Shown here piece by piece: positions 44,088 to 54,012 of a stretch of DNA of 64,000 bases (position 1 is the first letter of the stretch; every line of letters starts with the position of its first letter). Source of the DNA: Helicobacter cetorum MIT 00-7128 (GTDB lineage: Bacteria > Campylobacterota > Campylobacteria > Campylobacterales > Helicobacteraceae); the NCBI RefSeq assembly GCF_000259255.1, contig NC_017737.1, positions 930,001-994,000 on the forward strand, written 5' to 3'. The position numbers and the translations under genes are program-made. The notes under the pieces were generated by a model that was given only the letters and a program-made list of their open reading frames with translations, was not told the origin of the DNA and made no database searches.

Positions 44088-45315
44088 ATGCGTTGTCATT
44101 CAATTACCCCCCCCCCCACTATATCTAACCTATTCTAAAACACCCTCTTACACTTTCACACGACTTTTTAAGCAAAGTGCTTTATGTTTGTTGTTAGCCC
44201 AATCGCTTGGTTATGCCTTAGATGATTCTCAAATCCAAGAGATAGTTAATAAAAGAGTGCAAGAAGAGCTTTTAAAACAGCAAAAAGAAGAGCAGGCTCA
44301 AAAAGAAAAACTAGATAAAGCCAAAGAGCAAGAGCTCATTGAAAAGAAAGTTCAAGAAGCCCTTTTAAAAAAGAAAGAAGAACAACAAAAAGAGGCATTA
44401 GTTATAAAAGCTGAAAAAGAACAACTTGAAAAAGAACAACAAGAAAAGGCGCTTATAGAGGCAAAAGTCAAAGAAGAGTTAAAAAAGAAAAAGCTCGCCA
44501 AAACTAAAAAGCCTAAACACCATTCAAATTATAATGCAATCAATAATGATTTAGCTGATAAGAGCGCCTTTTTTGCCGGTTTGGGCTATATGGGTATGGC
44601 TGGAGGTTGGAATGGCATAATGAGTGCTAATAGCCCTTCTTTGAAAAAAGCTCATGCCACTTTAAATGGTTTTGATGTCAAGCTTGGCTATCAATATATC
44701 AGCAAGAGACACCCTCATATTGGTTTGAGAGCGGGGTTTATGTATGCGTTTAGGGGAGGGACTTATTCGCAAGATTATTCAGTGCAAAAACAAATACCAG
44801 ATTTTATTTTTAATCCTTATTCTACGCCCCATATGGTATTTGGTGGCATGACTACTGAAAATCAATCAATGACCTCCACTTTAAATGCCATTATGAATAC
44901 CTATAGCTTTTTTATGGATTTTTTGAATGATTTCTATCAAAGTTCAAAATTATTTTTGGGTTGGTATCTTGGATTTGGGATAGGCGGAGAGAGCGTGAGC
45001 TTATCAAACATTAATCCATCAATGACCCAAGCAGGTTTGAGTGCCATTAATGCGGTGCAGTTTCAAGGCTATGGTGCGTTGGGGCTAAGGGGAGGGACAA
45101 AGCACCACACTTTTGAAGTAGGGGTCTCTATCCATGGCGATGCGGGTGGCTGTAGTCATATCTACACTGAAATTGCAAGCTATACAATAGCAACTTGCAA
45201 CGAAAAAGACCCAATAGGTGCAAAGAATTTTTCAAAATCACCCAATGTCTCAAGCCCTAGCGGTATTTTTGGGAGTTATGTAACTTGGAGTGCTAATTAT
45301 ATTTATCGGTTCTAA
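44088..45315 (+). pseudogene. coiled-coil outer-membrane protein, phase OFF at C11 tract
   Basis: ATG at 44088 (with AAGGAA before) enters a C11 tract and stops after 16 codons. With 10 or 13 C the same ATG reads through 408 residues: a signal peptide (LFKQSALCLLLAQSLGYA), a Lys/Glu/Gln coiled coil (about 40-140), and a Helicobacter-type beta-barrel with FAGLGYMGMAGG, DVKLGYQYISKRHPHIGLRA, KHHTFEVGVSIHGDAGG and final NYIYRF. The family resembles Hor/Hof-like OMPs; I do not recognise the exact member. The next gene has the same layout, so the two are paralogous. Confidence 0.75.
44107..44117 (+). repeat. C11 phase-variation tract
   Basis: Eleven C seven codons after the ATG. The downstream OMP frame needs 3n+1 (10 or 13), so the gene is OFF as sequenced. 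Confidence 0.9.
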
Positions 45316-45323
45316 ATCTTTTA

Positions 45324-45350
45324 AGCTTGGTTTTTAGCCAAGCTCTTTTT
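45324..45350 (+). terminator. intrinsic terminator after the first coiled-coil OMP
   Basis: AGCTTGG pairs with CCAAGCT over a 7-base loop, followed by C and T5, then another T5 nine bases on. It lies nine bases after the stop codon. Confidence 0.8.
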
Positions 45351-45382
45351 GCTTTTTACCAAACCATAATTAAAGGAAATTG

Positions 45383-46435
45383 ATGAAAATTCAAATTGCT
45401 ACTACTATATTATTGCCAATATTTTTGTGTTTGAGCTTTGTTAATGCAGAAACTTACGAAGAAATGAAAGAACGCATTACTAAAGAGGTGCTCCAAGAAA
45501 TCGCTCAAAAGAAAGACCAAGAAAAGGCTAAAGAAAAAGCCTTGCATGACAAAATTATGCAAGAAGAATTAAAAAAAGAGATTTATAGAGAGGAGTTAGA
45601 AAAAGATAATCATAGCAAAACACATCTTATAGATAACTCTCAAACTAAACCAAATTCTAGCCATTCGCAGTATGAAAGGATTTTTAATACCAAAGAAATT
45701 CTTGATTACAATATTATGAAAAAGCCAAATAGTAACACCAGCACAAATACAACCACAAATGCAACTAGCCAACAGCCTCATTCTAGTTCTAATCAATCTC
45801 AGCCTGTCAAACAAAGTCAAAAAGTATCACGACAGACCATCACCTATAACCCTACTAAAGATGCCTATGAGGGCAGTGATTATGTGGATACCAACTCGGT
45901 GTATTTTGGTATTGGTTATGAATATGGCTCTGTTAATTCTAATGGGTTTGATATTTTGCTAGGGTATAAATGGATGGGGCAACAAGAAAATACCAAATGG
46001 ACGGGTGCTAGAGTAGGGGTATTTTCAAGTCTTTCTTTTTATACTTCAAGTTTATTTAATAGTGTTGTTAACAATGGAATTTATCCTGTATATATCAATT
46101 ATGGGGTGTATTCAGATTGGCTCATTGATGCTTATAATGGCGAGAATTTTTTCTTTGGTTTTAGGCTTGGAGGGGCATTAGCTGGGACAAGCTATTTTGC
46201 ACTCAATGCTAATGATTCTCTTGAATCTTCTAATGCTGTTCCTATACTAGGTTCTTCATTCCAATTTTTAGTTGATTTAGGAATGCGCTTAGGAATATTT
46301 CATCATTCTTTGGAGCTTGGTGTAAAAATCCCTACGCTTAATGATTCCTTAGATTTCAGTAATTATGGATATGGCAATGTGCCTATACCACGCAACTATA
46401 CTTTTTATCTCAATTATATTTATAATTACAAATAG
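45383..46435 (+). CDS. coiled-coil outer-membrane protein
   Basis: A 350-residue protein starting at ATG 45383 (AAGGAA upstream; the TTG before it is not used). Signal peptide ends in VNA; a charged coiled coil follows (about 21-85), then a Ser/Asn/Thr/Gln linker (about 115-150), then a beta-barrel with VYFGIGYEYGSVNSNGFDIL, FQFLVDLGMRLGIFHHSLEL, GVKIPTLND and a C-terminal NYIYNYK. The barrel is of the Hop/Hor type. The terminal residue is Lys after Tyr instead of Phe, an oddity for BAM recognition. Paralogue of the gene at 44088-45315, with no homopolymer tract. Confidence 0.8.
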   Translation: MKIQIATTILLPIFLCLSFVNAETYEEMKERITKEVLQEIAQKKDQEKAKEKALHDKIMQEELKKEIYREELEKDNHSKTHLIDNSQTKPNSSHSQYERIFNTKEILDYNIMKKPNSNTSTNTTTNATSQQPHSSSNQSQPVKQSQKVSRQTITYNPTKDAYEGSDYVDTNSVYFGIGYEYGSVNSNGFDILLGYKWMGQQENTKWTGARVGVFSSLSFYTSSLFNSVVNNGIYPVYINYGVYSDWLIDAYNGENFFFGFRLGGALAGTSYFALNANDSLESSNAVPILGSSFQFLVDLGMRLGIFHHSLELGVKIPTLNDSLDFSNYGYGNVPIPRNYTFYLNYIYNYK

Positions 46436-46445
46436 GGGCTAATAG

Positions 46446-46466
46446 GCATGTTGTATTAAAACATGC
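46446..46466 (+). terminator. stem-loop after the second coiled-coil OMP
   Basis: GCATGTT and AACATGC form a 7-bp stem with a 7-base loop, followed by TCATTTTATT. It lies ten bases after the stop codon, so it is a probable though T-poor terminator. Confidence 0.6.
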
Positions 46467-46621
46467 TCATTTTATTGGCTTAAACTCTTTAAAACCCCCA
46501 AAAACACCTTTTTTAAAAAAATCTCGTTCTTTCACTCCAATTCTTTATGGGGGGCTATTTGTCTTAATATTTTTTGTAATTTTTTTAAAAAGTTAAAAAT
46601 AGCTATTTTTTTATTTTGATA

Positions 46622-46690
46622 TTGACTTTTAAGATTATTATCATTATATTGTATTCGTTCTGTATATAATAATTGCAATTATCATTATAA
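46622..46690 (+). promoter_or_regulatory. promoter and Fur-like boxes of the second fecA-like gene
   Basis: TTGACT (46622-46627), 17 bases and TATATT (46645-46650) form a good promoter. GATTATTATCATTAT (46633-46647) covers the spacer and -10; a second AT-rich imperfect inverted repeat, from TATAATAATTG to CAATTATCATTATAA, lies at 46665-46690 in the leader. Both fit metal-responsive (Fur-type) repression. Confidence 0.65.
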
Positions 46691-46704
46691 TTTTTGGTGG
46701 GAAT

Positions 46705-49251
46705 ATGAAGTATAAGCATTGGTTATTATTGGTATTATTTGGAGTGAGTGCTATTCAAGCTAAGAGTGATAAAAAGTCCTATACACTAAGCAAGGTTCAA
46801 GTTTTAGGAACAAATGATATTGATTCTAGGGGGTATGGAGGCATTGATACGCCTAAAAATTGGCAAAGCTCTAGTGTGAAAAATTTTGCCGGTAGTAGGA
46901 GTATTATTTCACATAAGCAAATCACGCAAACTGCAAATCAGAGTATTGAAGAGGCTTTGCAAAATGTGCCGGGCATTCAAATTAGGAATTTTAATGGCAC
47001 AGGTATAGAGCCATCTATTAGTGTAAGAGGTTTTGGGGCAGGGGCAGCTGGACATAGTGATACGGGTATGATTTTAATGAATGGTATCCCTATTTATGCT
47101 GACCCTTATTCTGCAATTAGACTTCCTTTATTGCCTGTCAATTTTTTGAATGTAGATAGGATTGATGTGATTAAGGGGGGTTCAAGCGTGCAATATGGCC
47201 CTAATACCTTTGGGGGCGTGATGAATATCATTACTAAAGAAATTCCTAAAAAATGGGTCAATGAAGTAGCTGAAAGGACAACTTTTTGGGGGAGGGCTAA
47301 AAATAGTGGCTTTGTAAGCGTGCAAGATAAACCTATCAATAAGAGTTTAGATAATAACATGCTTTTTGATACCTATTTGAAAAGTGGGGGCATGATAAAC
47401 AAGCATTTTGGGGTGCAAATACAAGCCGATTGGCTTAAGGGGCAAGGCTTTAGATATGATAGTCCTACCAACAATCAAAACTATATGTTAGAGGGGATTT
47501 ATAAAATTAATGCGAGCAATAGCATTAAAGCCTATTATCAATACTATAGTTTCTTTTTTGCTGACCCGGGAAGTTTAAGCATAGAGGCTTATAAAGAAAA
47601 TCGCTTTCAAAATGACCGCCCCAATAACACTAAAAGCGGTCGTTCTAAGCGCTTTGGTATTGTGTATCAAAACTATTTTGGCACAAGTGAAAAGGTTAAT
47701 GGAGATTTTAGTTTCACTTACTATACGCAAGATTTAAGTAGGGATTTTAAATTTGATACTAATTTTTTAAATGTTAATAGCAATCCTGAAAATGGAATAG
47801 TCTATACTGATGATAATTATAATGGCTTTGCAGTGTTTCAGCACCCAAGAAGATTTGTATTCAATGCGTTTGAGCCAAAACTGCATTTAAATATCAATAC
47901 CCAAAAAGTTAAGCAAACTTTTACAACGGGCTTAAGATTTTTTTCATCAGATTTGTATTTCCCGCCCGCTTTAAGAAATACCACTACTTGTAAAGGGGGT
48001 TGGATGCCCCTAAAAGGCACTATCTATAATGAAAGCTTGCAAGATTTAGAGGATAATGGTGTGAGTGTTAAAGCAGGTGTTGATACCACAGGAAAGAGCG
48101 TGCAAGAATTGCAACAAGCTGGGGATTTAGGGTATAACACTAGCGATTGTTCTCAAAGTGGCTATCAGTGGAATTATGCTTTCTTCCCTTATCAACGCTT
48201 GAATAATAATTTTACCGCTGTGTATTTAAGTGATAAAATTGATATTTTAGATGGCAAGCTTGTGATTATACCGGGTATTCGCTATACCTTTTTAAACTAC
48301 CACTACCATGTTAAGATGCTTAATCCTAGTTATCAATACAATGTAGAAGACATTCATTCTAAAGAGAGTGATGATTACATTATACGAGACTATCCTAAAC
48401 AAAGTAATGAGTTTAACCCCGCTCTTAGCATTGCTTATAAGCCTATTAGTAATTGGGTGTTGTATTTTAATTACCAACGCAGTTTTATCCCACCTCAACA
48501 AGGCATGGCTGCTTTTTATAATGGGTTTTATAGGCAGTTTTATACCCAAACTTTTAATGAAATAGAAGTCGGCTCTCGCTATTCTTATAAGGATAAATTG
48601 AGTTTTAATTCTAATTATTTCATTACTTTTGCGCATGATTATAACTCGGGGGGTTATACTTCTGTGCCTATTGATGGGCGTTCTCAAGGTGTGGAGCTAG
48701 AAGCGTATTATGCTCCTATTAGGGGGTTGCAATTTCATATGGCTTATACTTATATTGATGCAAGAATTACAAGTAATGGAGCGAGCAACCCCTTTTTTGT
48801 AGGGATTGTTAATTCTTCTTATGATGGGCATTATGATTCTTTTAATATCAAGGGCAAGCAATTTCCTTATGTTAGCCCTAATCAATTTGTTTTTGACGCT
48901 CGCTATTCTTATAAGAATACTACGATTGGATTATCAAGCTTTTTTTATAGCCGTTCGTATAGTAGTATGCTAAATAGCACTGAGTCTAAGCAAGTGTGTG
49001 GGTATATTGAGCCTTTATGGGGGATTAATTATCAGTGTAATAATGTGGGTATGTTGCCTTGGTATTGGGTATGGAACATTCAAGTGAGTCAAGTGTTATG
49101 GCAAAGTGGTAGGCATAAAATTACAGCAAGTTTGCAAGTGAATAACATCTTTAATATGAAGTATTATTTTAGAGGGATTGGCACAAGCCCTACAGGAAGA
49201 CAGCCCGCACCAGGACGCTCAATTACTTGTTTTATCAATTATCAATTTTAA
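46705..49251 (+). CDS. fecA: FecA-like TonB-dependent receptor 2
   Basis: An 848-residue receptor closely related to that at 41595-43877: shared ISHKQ(I/L)TQTANQSIEEAL, QYGPN(T/A)FGGV(M/I)NIITK, HFGVQIQA, RSFIPPQ, MAYTYIDARITS and MLPWYWVWNIQVS blocks. It differs by an insertion of about 60 residues in an extracellular loop (about 430-490, with two Cys) and other longer loops. Signal peptide ends in IQA; KVQVLGT follows. The two genes are an old tandem duplication split by the coiled-coil OMPs. Substrate (iron citrate, nickel chelate) cannot be told. Confidence 0.9.
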   Translation: MKYKHWLLLVLFGVSAIQAKSDKKSYTLSKVQVLGTNDIDSRGYGGIDTPKNWQSSSVKNFAGSRSIISHKQITQTANQSIEEALQNVPGIQIRNFNGTGIEPSISVRGFGAGAAGHSDTGMILMNGIPIYADPYSAIRLPLLPVNFLNVDRIDVIKGGSSVQYGPNTFGGVMNIITKEIPKKWVNEVAERTTFWGRAKNSGFVSVQDKPINKSLDNNMLFDTYLKSGGMINKHFGVQIQADWLKGQGFRYDSPTNNQNYMLEGIYKINASNSIKAYYQYYSFFFADPGSLSIEAYKENRFQNDRPNNTKSGRSKRFGIVYQNYFGTSEKVNGDFSFTYYTQDLSRDFKFDTNFLNVNSNPENGIVYTDDNYNGFAVFQHPRRFVFNAFEPKLHLNINTQKVKQTFTTGLRFFSSDLYFPPALRNTTTCKGGWMPLKGTIYNESLQDLEDNGVSVKAGVDTTGKSVQELQQAGDLGYNTSDCSQSGYQWNYAFFPYQRLNNNFTAVYLSDKIDILDGKLVIIPGIRYTFLNYHYHVKMLNPSYQYNVEDIHSKESDDYIIRDYPKQSNEFNPALSIAYKPISNWVLYFNYQRSFIPPQQGMAAFYNGFYRQFYTQTFNEIEVGSRYSYKDKLSFNSNYFITFAHDYNSGGYTSVPIDGRSQGVELEAYYAPIRGLQFHMAYTYIDARITSNGASNPFFVGIVNSSYDGHYDSFNIKGKQFPYVSPNQFVFDARYSYKNTTIGLSSFFYSRSYSSMLNSTESKQVCGYIEPLWGINYQCNNVGMLPWYWVWNIQVSQVLWQSGRHKITASLQVNNIFNMKYYFRGIGTSPTGRQPAPGRSITCFINYQF

Positions 49252-49255
49252 AAGA

Positions 49256-51868
49256 TTAGCCGGTATTACGCATGCCTTGTGCGATACCTACAATGCTACT
49301 ATGGACTTGGTGGAGCAAGTGCGCTTGCTTGTCTTTATCTTTAGTGGCATAAAAGGCTTTTATAAGTTCAATTTGTAAAGCATTAAGGGCATTTAAATAA
49401 GGTCTTCTAAACAAGATAGAATAGTAAGTAGTTGGCTCACTTTCTAAAAGCTCGCTTTCTTTTCGTGCGCACAAAATCAATTCTTTAGTGATTTTAAATT
49501 CATCACAAATGGCATTAAAAATTTCTTTAGCATTAAACAAATCTTTAGCCAAAGAATGATAGCTTTCAAAAATTTCTAAATCTACTTTTAAAAGCACTTG
49601 GGCTACATTGTCTAACACCACTTTAAAAAGTTTATTTTCTTTATAAAGGGTTTGTAAGATTGTAGGTTCAAGCGTTTTTAAGGCACTTCCTAAGCCATAC
49701 CATGCCGGTAAAATGCAACGATTTTGTGTCCATGCAAAGACCCAAGGAATCGCTCTTAAATCTTCAATTTTAGTGCTATCTTTACGCTTAGAGGGGCGTG
49801 AGCCTAAGGGCAATTCTTGAATGAAATAAATAGGGGTAGCTAGTTTAAAATATTCTAAAAACCCTTTGGTTTCATAAACTAACTTTCTATAAGCTTGATA
49901 AGAAAGGCGTGCGATAGTTTGAAGAATTTCTTCATGCTCTTTGGAAGTTTTTTGGGCTTTTTCTTGTAAATTCTTTTTTAACAAGGCATTAAGAGCGTTA
50001 TGCAAGTTATATTCAGCGTTTTCTAAATTGAGATATTTAAGGCTGATGACTTCGCCTTGCTCGGTAAGTTTAAGAATATTTTTAGCGCTTTTATAAGGTG
50101 CGCAATCTAAGGCACTCTCTAAACTCAACCCCCCTCTACTCACACTCCCTCCTCTTCCATGGAAAAGTAAAAAAGAGAGATTAAGGCTTTTTTCAAGCTC
50201 AATGAGTTTGGTAATAGCGTTATTTAAATAATAATTGCTCGCAAAAATACCGCCATCTTTACTAGAATCTGAATAACCTATCATAATTTGTTGGTTTCTA
50301 TTTTGGTGGTTTAGGTAGTTGTTGTAGTGGGGGTTTTGGCTTAAAGTTTGCATAATTTTGGGGGCGTTTTCTAAGTCGTCTATAGTCTCAAAAAGAGGGG
50401 TTAAAGAAATCTCATTTTCTAATTTTGCTAGTTGGACTAGCCATAATACCCCTAAAATATCGCTCGCACTCTCACTCATAGAGATAATAACAGAGCGCAC
50501 ACTTTCTTTAGAAATATTTTGTTTTGCCCAAGCAATCTTGCTGAATGCCTCTAAAATATTCGCACTTTTTAAACTTATATGCTCTATAAGGGAGTGTAAA
50601 TCTAAAGGGTTTTTTTCTAAATAAAGAAAGGCGTTATTGATGATTTCTAGTTTTTTAGTTTCATTTTTAGACAAGAAATCACTATCAGCAAGTCCTAAAA
50701 AGGAAAAAGTTTCGCTCAAAGCGTTTAAAAACACTTCTTTATGCTCTCTAAAATCTAATCTTAAGGCATGAAAACCTGCTAAAAGCGCTAAGTGGCGCAA
50801 GCGCTCTAAATGAGGTCTTAAATAAGGCTCAAGATGATTTAGCATCAAATCAATATCATGGATAAATTCTTCTATATTATGATAGGTATAAGGGATTTCT
50901 AAGGGGCTATTCACGCTTAAAAGGCGGTTTTTGAGTTTTTTCTCCATTAAAAGCAATTTAGCTCTAAAGGGTTCATGCTGGTGTAAAATCGCATCGCTTG
51001 GGTCTAAGTGCATCTTTTCTTGCTCTATGCTTTGTTTGAATGTGTCGCTAATAGTGCAAAAATCTGAAGAAAGCGAAAGCTCTCTTGTTAAAGCTCTCAC
51101 TTCCTTGATGTATAACTCTATAATGAAAGCATGTTGGATGCGCAAAGTTTGGGTCATTAAAGCATTAGTTACAAAAGGGTTGCCATCTCTATCGCCTCCT
51201 ATCCAACTGCCTAAGATAATAGGAGATTGCTTTAAAGGCTCATTGAGAGCCTTTTGAATAGAATTAAGTGTTTTTAGAGCACTTGGAAGAATGGAGGTTT
51301 CTACTAAGTAGAGCAAGTTATCTAATTCGCTTAAAACTTCTAATTTTTCTTGGCGTGCTAAATGGCTTTTATAGAGTAAGTGTAAGCGGTATTTAATTTC
51401 TTGTTCGCTTTTTTCTTGGATGGTTTGAGTGGGATTATTAGAAAGACAAGCCACATAAGTAGAAATCTCTTGATAAGCCTCCAAAAAGGTTCTTCGCATA
51501 GATTGGGTAGGATGAGCGGTAAAGACCGGATAAAAAGCTAAATGTTTTAAAGCGTTTTTAGCTTTTTGGCTAAGGGGTTTTTGATTTTCTTTGAATGAAT
51601 AAGAAGTGCTATTGATTTTATGGCGTTCTTCAACAATATTGATAAGAATATTATAGAGTGAAAAAACTTTAATAATACCTAAAAGCTGTTGGCTTGCAAT
51701 AATTTCTTGTAAAATTTTATGACTTTTTTTGAAAGAATTTTTTTCAAACGCATGACATAAAGAGAGAAATAAATTAGCCATCTCTTCTTCTTGGCATTCT
51801 TTAAGCATTTGTAAAAAAAGGCGCTTGATTAGCACTAATTCTTGCAAGAAATGGGGACTTTTTTTCAA
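49256..51868 (-). CDS. ppc: phosphoenolpyruvate carboxylase
   Basis: An 870-residue enzyme that carboxylates phosphoenolpyruvate to oxaloacetate, filling the TCA cycle. Catalytic blocks: FTAHPTQSMRRT with His119, GSWIGGDRDGNPFVT, GYSDSSKDGG, FHGRGGSVSRGG with the mobile loop, and the C-terminal GIAQGMRNTG. Full length compared with about 880 in E. coli. It ends four bases after the second fecA-like gene, tail to tail, and is divergent from ilvC. H. pylori is not known to me to carry ppc, so this is a metabolic difference. Confidence 0.96.
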   Translation of the reverse strand: MKKSPHFLQELVLIKRLFLQMLKECQEEEMANLFLSLCHAFEKNSFKKSHKILQEIIASQQLLGIIKVFSLYNILINIVEERHKINSTSYSFKENQKPLSQKAKNALKHLAFYPVFTAHPTQSMRRTFLEAYQEISTYVACLSNNPTQTIQEKSEQEIKYRLHLLYKSHLARQEKLEVLSELDNLLYLVETSILPSALKTLNSIQKALNEPLKQSPIILGSWIGGDRDGNPFVTNALMTQTLRIQHAFIIELYIKEVRALTRELSLSSDFCTISDTFKQSIEQEKMHLDPSDAILHQHEPFRAKLLLMEKKLKNRLLSVNSPLEIPYTYHNIEEFIHDIDLMLNHLEPYLRPHLERLRHLALLAGFHALRLDFREHKEVFLNALSETFSFLGLADSDFLSKNETKKLEIINNAFLYLEKNPLDLHSLIEHISLKSANILEAFSKIAWAKQNISKESVRSVIISMSESASDILGVLWLVQLAKLENEISLTPLFETIDDLENAPKIMQTLSQNPHYNNYLNHQNRNQQIMIGYSDSSKDGGIFASNYYLNNAITKLIELEKSLNLSFLLFHGRGGSVSRGGLSLESALDCAPYKSAKNILKLTEQGEVISLKYLNLENAEYNLHNALNALLKKNLQEKAQKTSKEHEEILQTIARLSYQAYRKLVYETKGFLEYFKLATPIYFIQELPLGSRPSKRKDSTKIEDLRAIPWVFAWTQNRCILPAWYGLGSALKTLEPTILQTLYKENKLFKVVLDNVAQVLLKVDLEIFESYHSLAKDLFNAKEIFNAICDEFKITKELILCARKESELLESEPTTYYSILFRRPYLNALNALQIELIKAFYATKDKDKQAHLLHQVHSSIVGIAQGMRNTG

Positions 51869-51951
51869 AATTCTACCTCTCTTAATTGAGTAATTATGCT
51901 ATTATAGAACTATTTGTTAACAGATAATTATTTTTGTAGGGGAATTTAGTT

Positions 51952-52944
51952 TTGGCATTACCGATTTATTACGATAAGGATATTGATTTAAATTTAATTC
52001 AATCTTTACAAGTAGGCATTATTGGTTATGGTGCACAAGGAAGAGCCCATGCGCTCAATTTAAGAGACTCTAAGGTAAAAGTGCGTATTGGCTTATACAA
52101 GGGAAGTTCAAGCATTTTAAGGGCAAAAGATGAAGGCTTTGAAGTCTTAGAAGTCAAAGAATTAGTCCAAAAATCTGATGTGCTTATGGTGCTACTTCCT
52201 GATGAATTGCATAAAGAAGTTTTAGAAAAAGAAGTGGTTCCTTTTTTAAAAGACGACCAAATTGTAGCCTTTTCTCATGGCTTTAGCGTCCATTTTAATC
52301 AAGTAATTCTTCCAAAGGGTGTGGGGGTTATTCTAGTTGCTCCAAAAGGACCTGGGAGTGCTTTAAGAGAAGAATACCTCAAAAATAGGGGTTTATATCA
52401 TTTAATCGCTGTGGAACAAGAAAGTTCAAAATACGATGCTAAAGCTGTGGCTTTAAGCTATGCTAAAGCAAATGGTGGGGGAAGAATGGGGGTTTTAGAA
52501 ACGAGCTTCAAAGAAGAATGCGAGAGTGATTTGTTTGGCGAGCAAGCGGTTTTATGTGGGGGGCTAGAAGCGATTGTAAGAACGGGGTTTGAGACTTTAA
52601 TTAAGGCAGGATACCCTGAAGAATTAGCCTATTTTGAATGCGTGCATGAAGTGAAGTTAGTGGCGGATTTATTGCATTATAAAGGGATTGAAGGCTTAAG
52701 AGAGCATATTTCTAACACCGCTGAATTTGGCACTATCAAAGCTAGAGAGCCTATGGCGAATTTATTAGAAAAACGCATGCAAAAAATCTTAAATAAAATT
52801 CAAAATGGCTCTTTTGCTAAGGATTTTTTACTAGAAAAGAGCTTGAATTACCCTAGATTAAACACAGAAAGAAAAGCCCTTAAAGACACCAAATTAGAAC
52901 AAATTGGGGGAATTTTACGCACCCCTTTAAACAATAAAGATTAA
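51952..52944 (+). CDS. ilvC: ketol-acid reductoisomerase
   Basis: A 330-residue class I enzyme that isomerises and reduces acetolactate to dihydroxyisovalerate in valine, leucine and isoleucine synthesis. The NADPH fold starts with GIIGYGAQG (Gly25-Gly30), and the metal/substrate site has [12 protein letters not shown] and [13 protein letters not shown], then NTAEFG. The start is TTG at 51952, giving [12 protein letters not shown]. First gene of the conserved ilvC-minD-minE-dprA-ruvX string (HP0330-HP0334). Confidence 0.96.
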   Translation: MALPIYYDKDIDLNLIQSLQVGIIGYGAQGRAHALNLRDSKVKVRIGLYKGSSSILRAKDEGFEVLEVKELVQKSDVLMVLLPDELHKEVLEKEVVPFLKDDQIVAFSHGFSVHFNQVILPKGVGVILVAPKGPGSALREEYLKNRGLYHLIAVEQESSKYDAKAVALSYAKANGGGRMGVLETSFKEECESDLFGEQAVLCGGLEAIVRTGFETLIKAGYPEELAYFECVHEVKLVADLLHYKGIEGLREHISNTAEFGTIKAREPMANLLEKRMQKILNKIQNGSFAKDFLLEKSLNYPRLNTERKALKDTKLEQIGGILRTPLNNKD

Positions 52945-52954
52945 AAGGATTAAT

Positions 52955-53761
52955 ATGGCAATAGTAATTACTATCACTTCAGGTAAAGGTGGCGTGGGTA
53001 AAAGCACCACGACCGCTAATTTAGCCATTGGACTAGCTGAGAGTGGTAAAAAGGTTGTAGCGATTGATTTTGATATAGGCTTAAGAAATTTGGATATGAT
53101 TTTGGGCTTAGAAAATCGCATTGTTTATGATGTGGTAGATGTGATGGAAAAAAATTGCAATCTCGCACAAGCCTTAATCACAGACAAACAGACTAAAAAT
53201 CTCTCTTTTTTAGCCGCCTCTCAAAGCAAGGATAAAAATATTTTAGACAAGGAAAAAGTGGCGATTTTAATCAATGCTTTAAGAGCAGATTTTGATTATA
53301 TTTTGATTGATTCGCCCGCTGGGATTGAAAGCGGGTTTGAGCATGCGATTTTGCATGCGGATATGGCGTTAGTCGTTGTTACTCCAGAAGTGAGCTCTTT
53401 AAGAGATAGCGATAGAGTGATTGGCATTATTGATGCGAAGTCTAATCGGGCTAAAAGGGGTGAAGAAGTGCATAAATACTTGATTATCAATCGCTTAAAA
53501 CCTGAATTAGTGGAAAATGGTGAGATGATTCCCATAGAAGAAGTGCTTAAGCTTTTAGGGTTGCCTTTAATTGGGGTGGTTCCAGAAGATAGTAAGATTG
53601 TTTCAGCCACGAATAAGGGCGAGCCAGTGATACGCACTGAATGTGAAAGCTCAAAGGCTTATGAGCGCATTACAAGAAGGATTTTAGGCGAAGAAGTGGA
53701 GTTTGTAGAATTTAAGGCGAAAAAAGGCTTTTTTAAAGCTTTAAAAGGGATATTCTCATGA
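52955..53761 (+). CDS. minD: septum site-determining ATPase MinD
   Basis: A 268-residue deviant Walker-A ATPase ([10 protein letters not shown] at residues 9-18) that binds the membrane and carries MinC to block division away from mid-cell. [13 protein letters not shown] and [12 protein letters not shown] are present. The C-terminal amphipathic helix ([17 protein letters not shown]) anchors it. It lies ten bases after ilvC and overlaps minE by four bases (ATGA). Confidence 0.96.
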   Translation: MAIVITITSGKGGVGKSTTTANLAIGLAESGKKVVAIDFDIGLRNLDMILGLENRIVYDVVDVMEKNCNLAQALITDKQTKNLSFLAASQSKDKNILDKEKVAILINALRADFDYILIDSPAGIESGFEHAILHADMALVVVTPEVSSLRDSDRVIGIIDAKSNRAKRGEEVHKYLIINRLKPELVENGEMIPIEEVLKLLGLPLIGVVPEDSKIVSATNKGEPVIRTECESSKAYERITRRILGEEVEFVEFKAKKGFFKALKGIFS

Positions 53762-54000
53762 GTTTTTTTGACCTTTTTAAATCAAAGTCTAGTAGTGCTA
53801 ATACGGCCTCTGATAGACTAAAGCTCATTTTGGCTAAAGAGCGCACTTTAAATTTGCCTTATATGGAAGATATGCGTAGAGAGATTATTGAAGTGATTCA
53901 AAAATATACTAAAGCTCAAGCCTCAGACATTCATTTTAAAACTGCTGATAGCAATCAGAGTGTAGAGGCGATTGAAGTAGAAATTGTATTGCCCAAATAA
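53758..54000 (+). CDS. minE: cell-division topological specificity factor MinE
   Basis: An 80-residue protein that stimulates MinD ATPase and drives pole-to-pole movement. N-terminal membrane-binding helix ([10 protein letters not shown]), anti-MinCD stretch ([13 protein letters not shown]), and the C-terminal dimer domain ([17 protein letters not shown]). ATGA overlap with minD. Confidence 0.93.
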   Translation: MSFFDLFKSKSSSANTASDRLKLILAKERTLNLPYMEDMRREIIEVIQKYTKAQASDIHFKTADSNQSVEAIEVEIVLPK

Positions 54001-54012
54001 CTTGAATAACTG

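Noticed and set aside
48292-48687. Minus-strand frames inside the fecA-like genes
   Set aside because: Antisense shadows of conserved receptor sequence.
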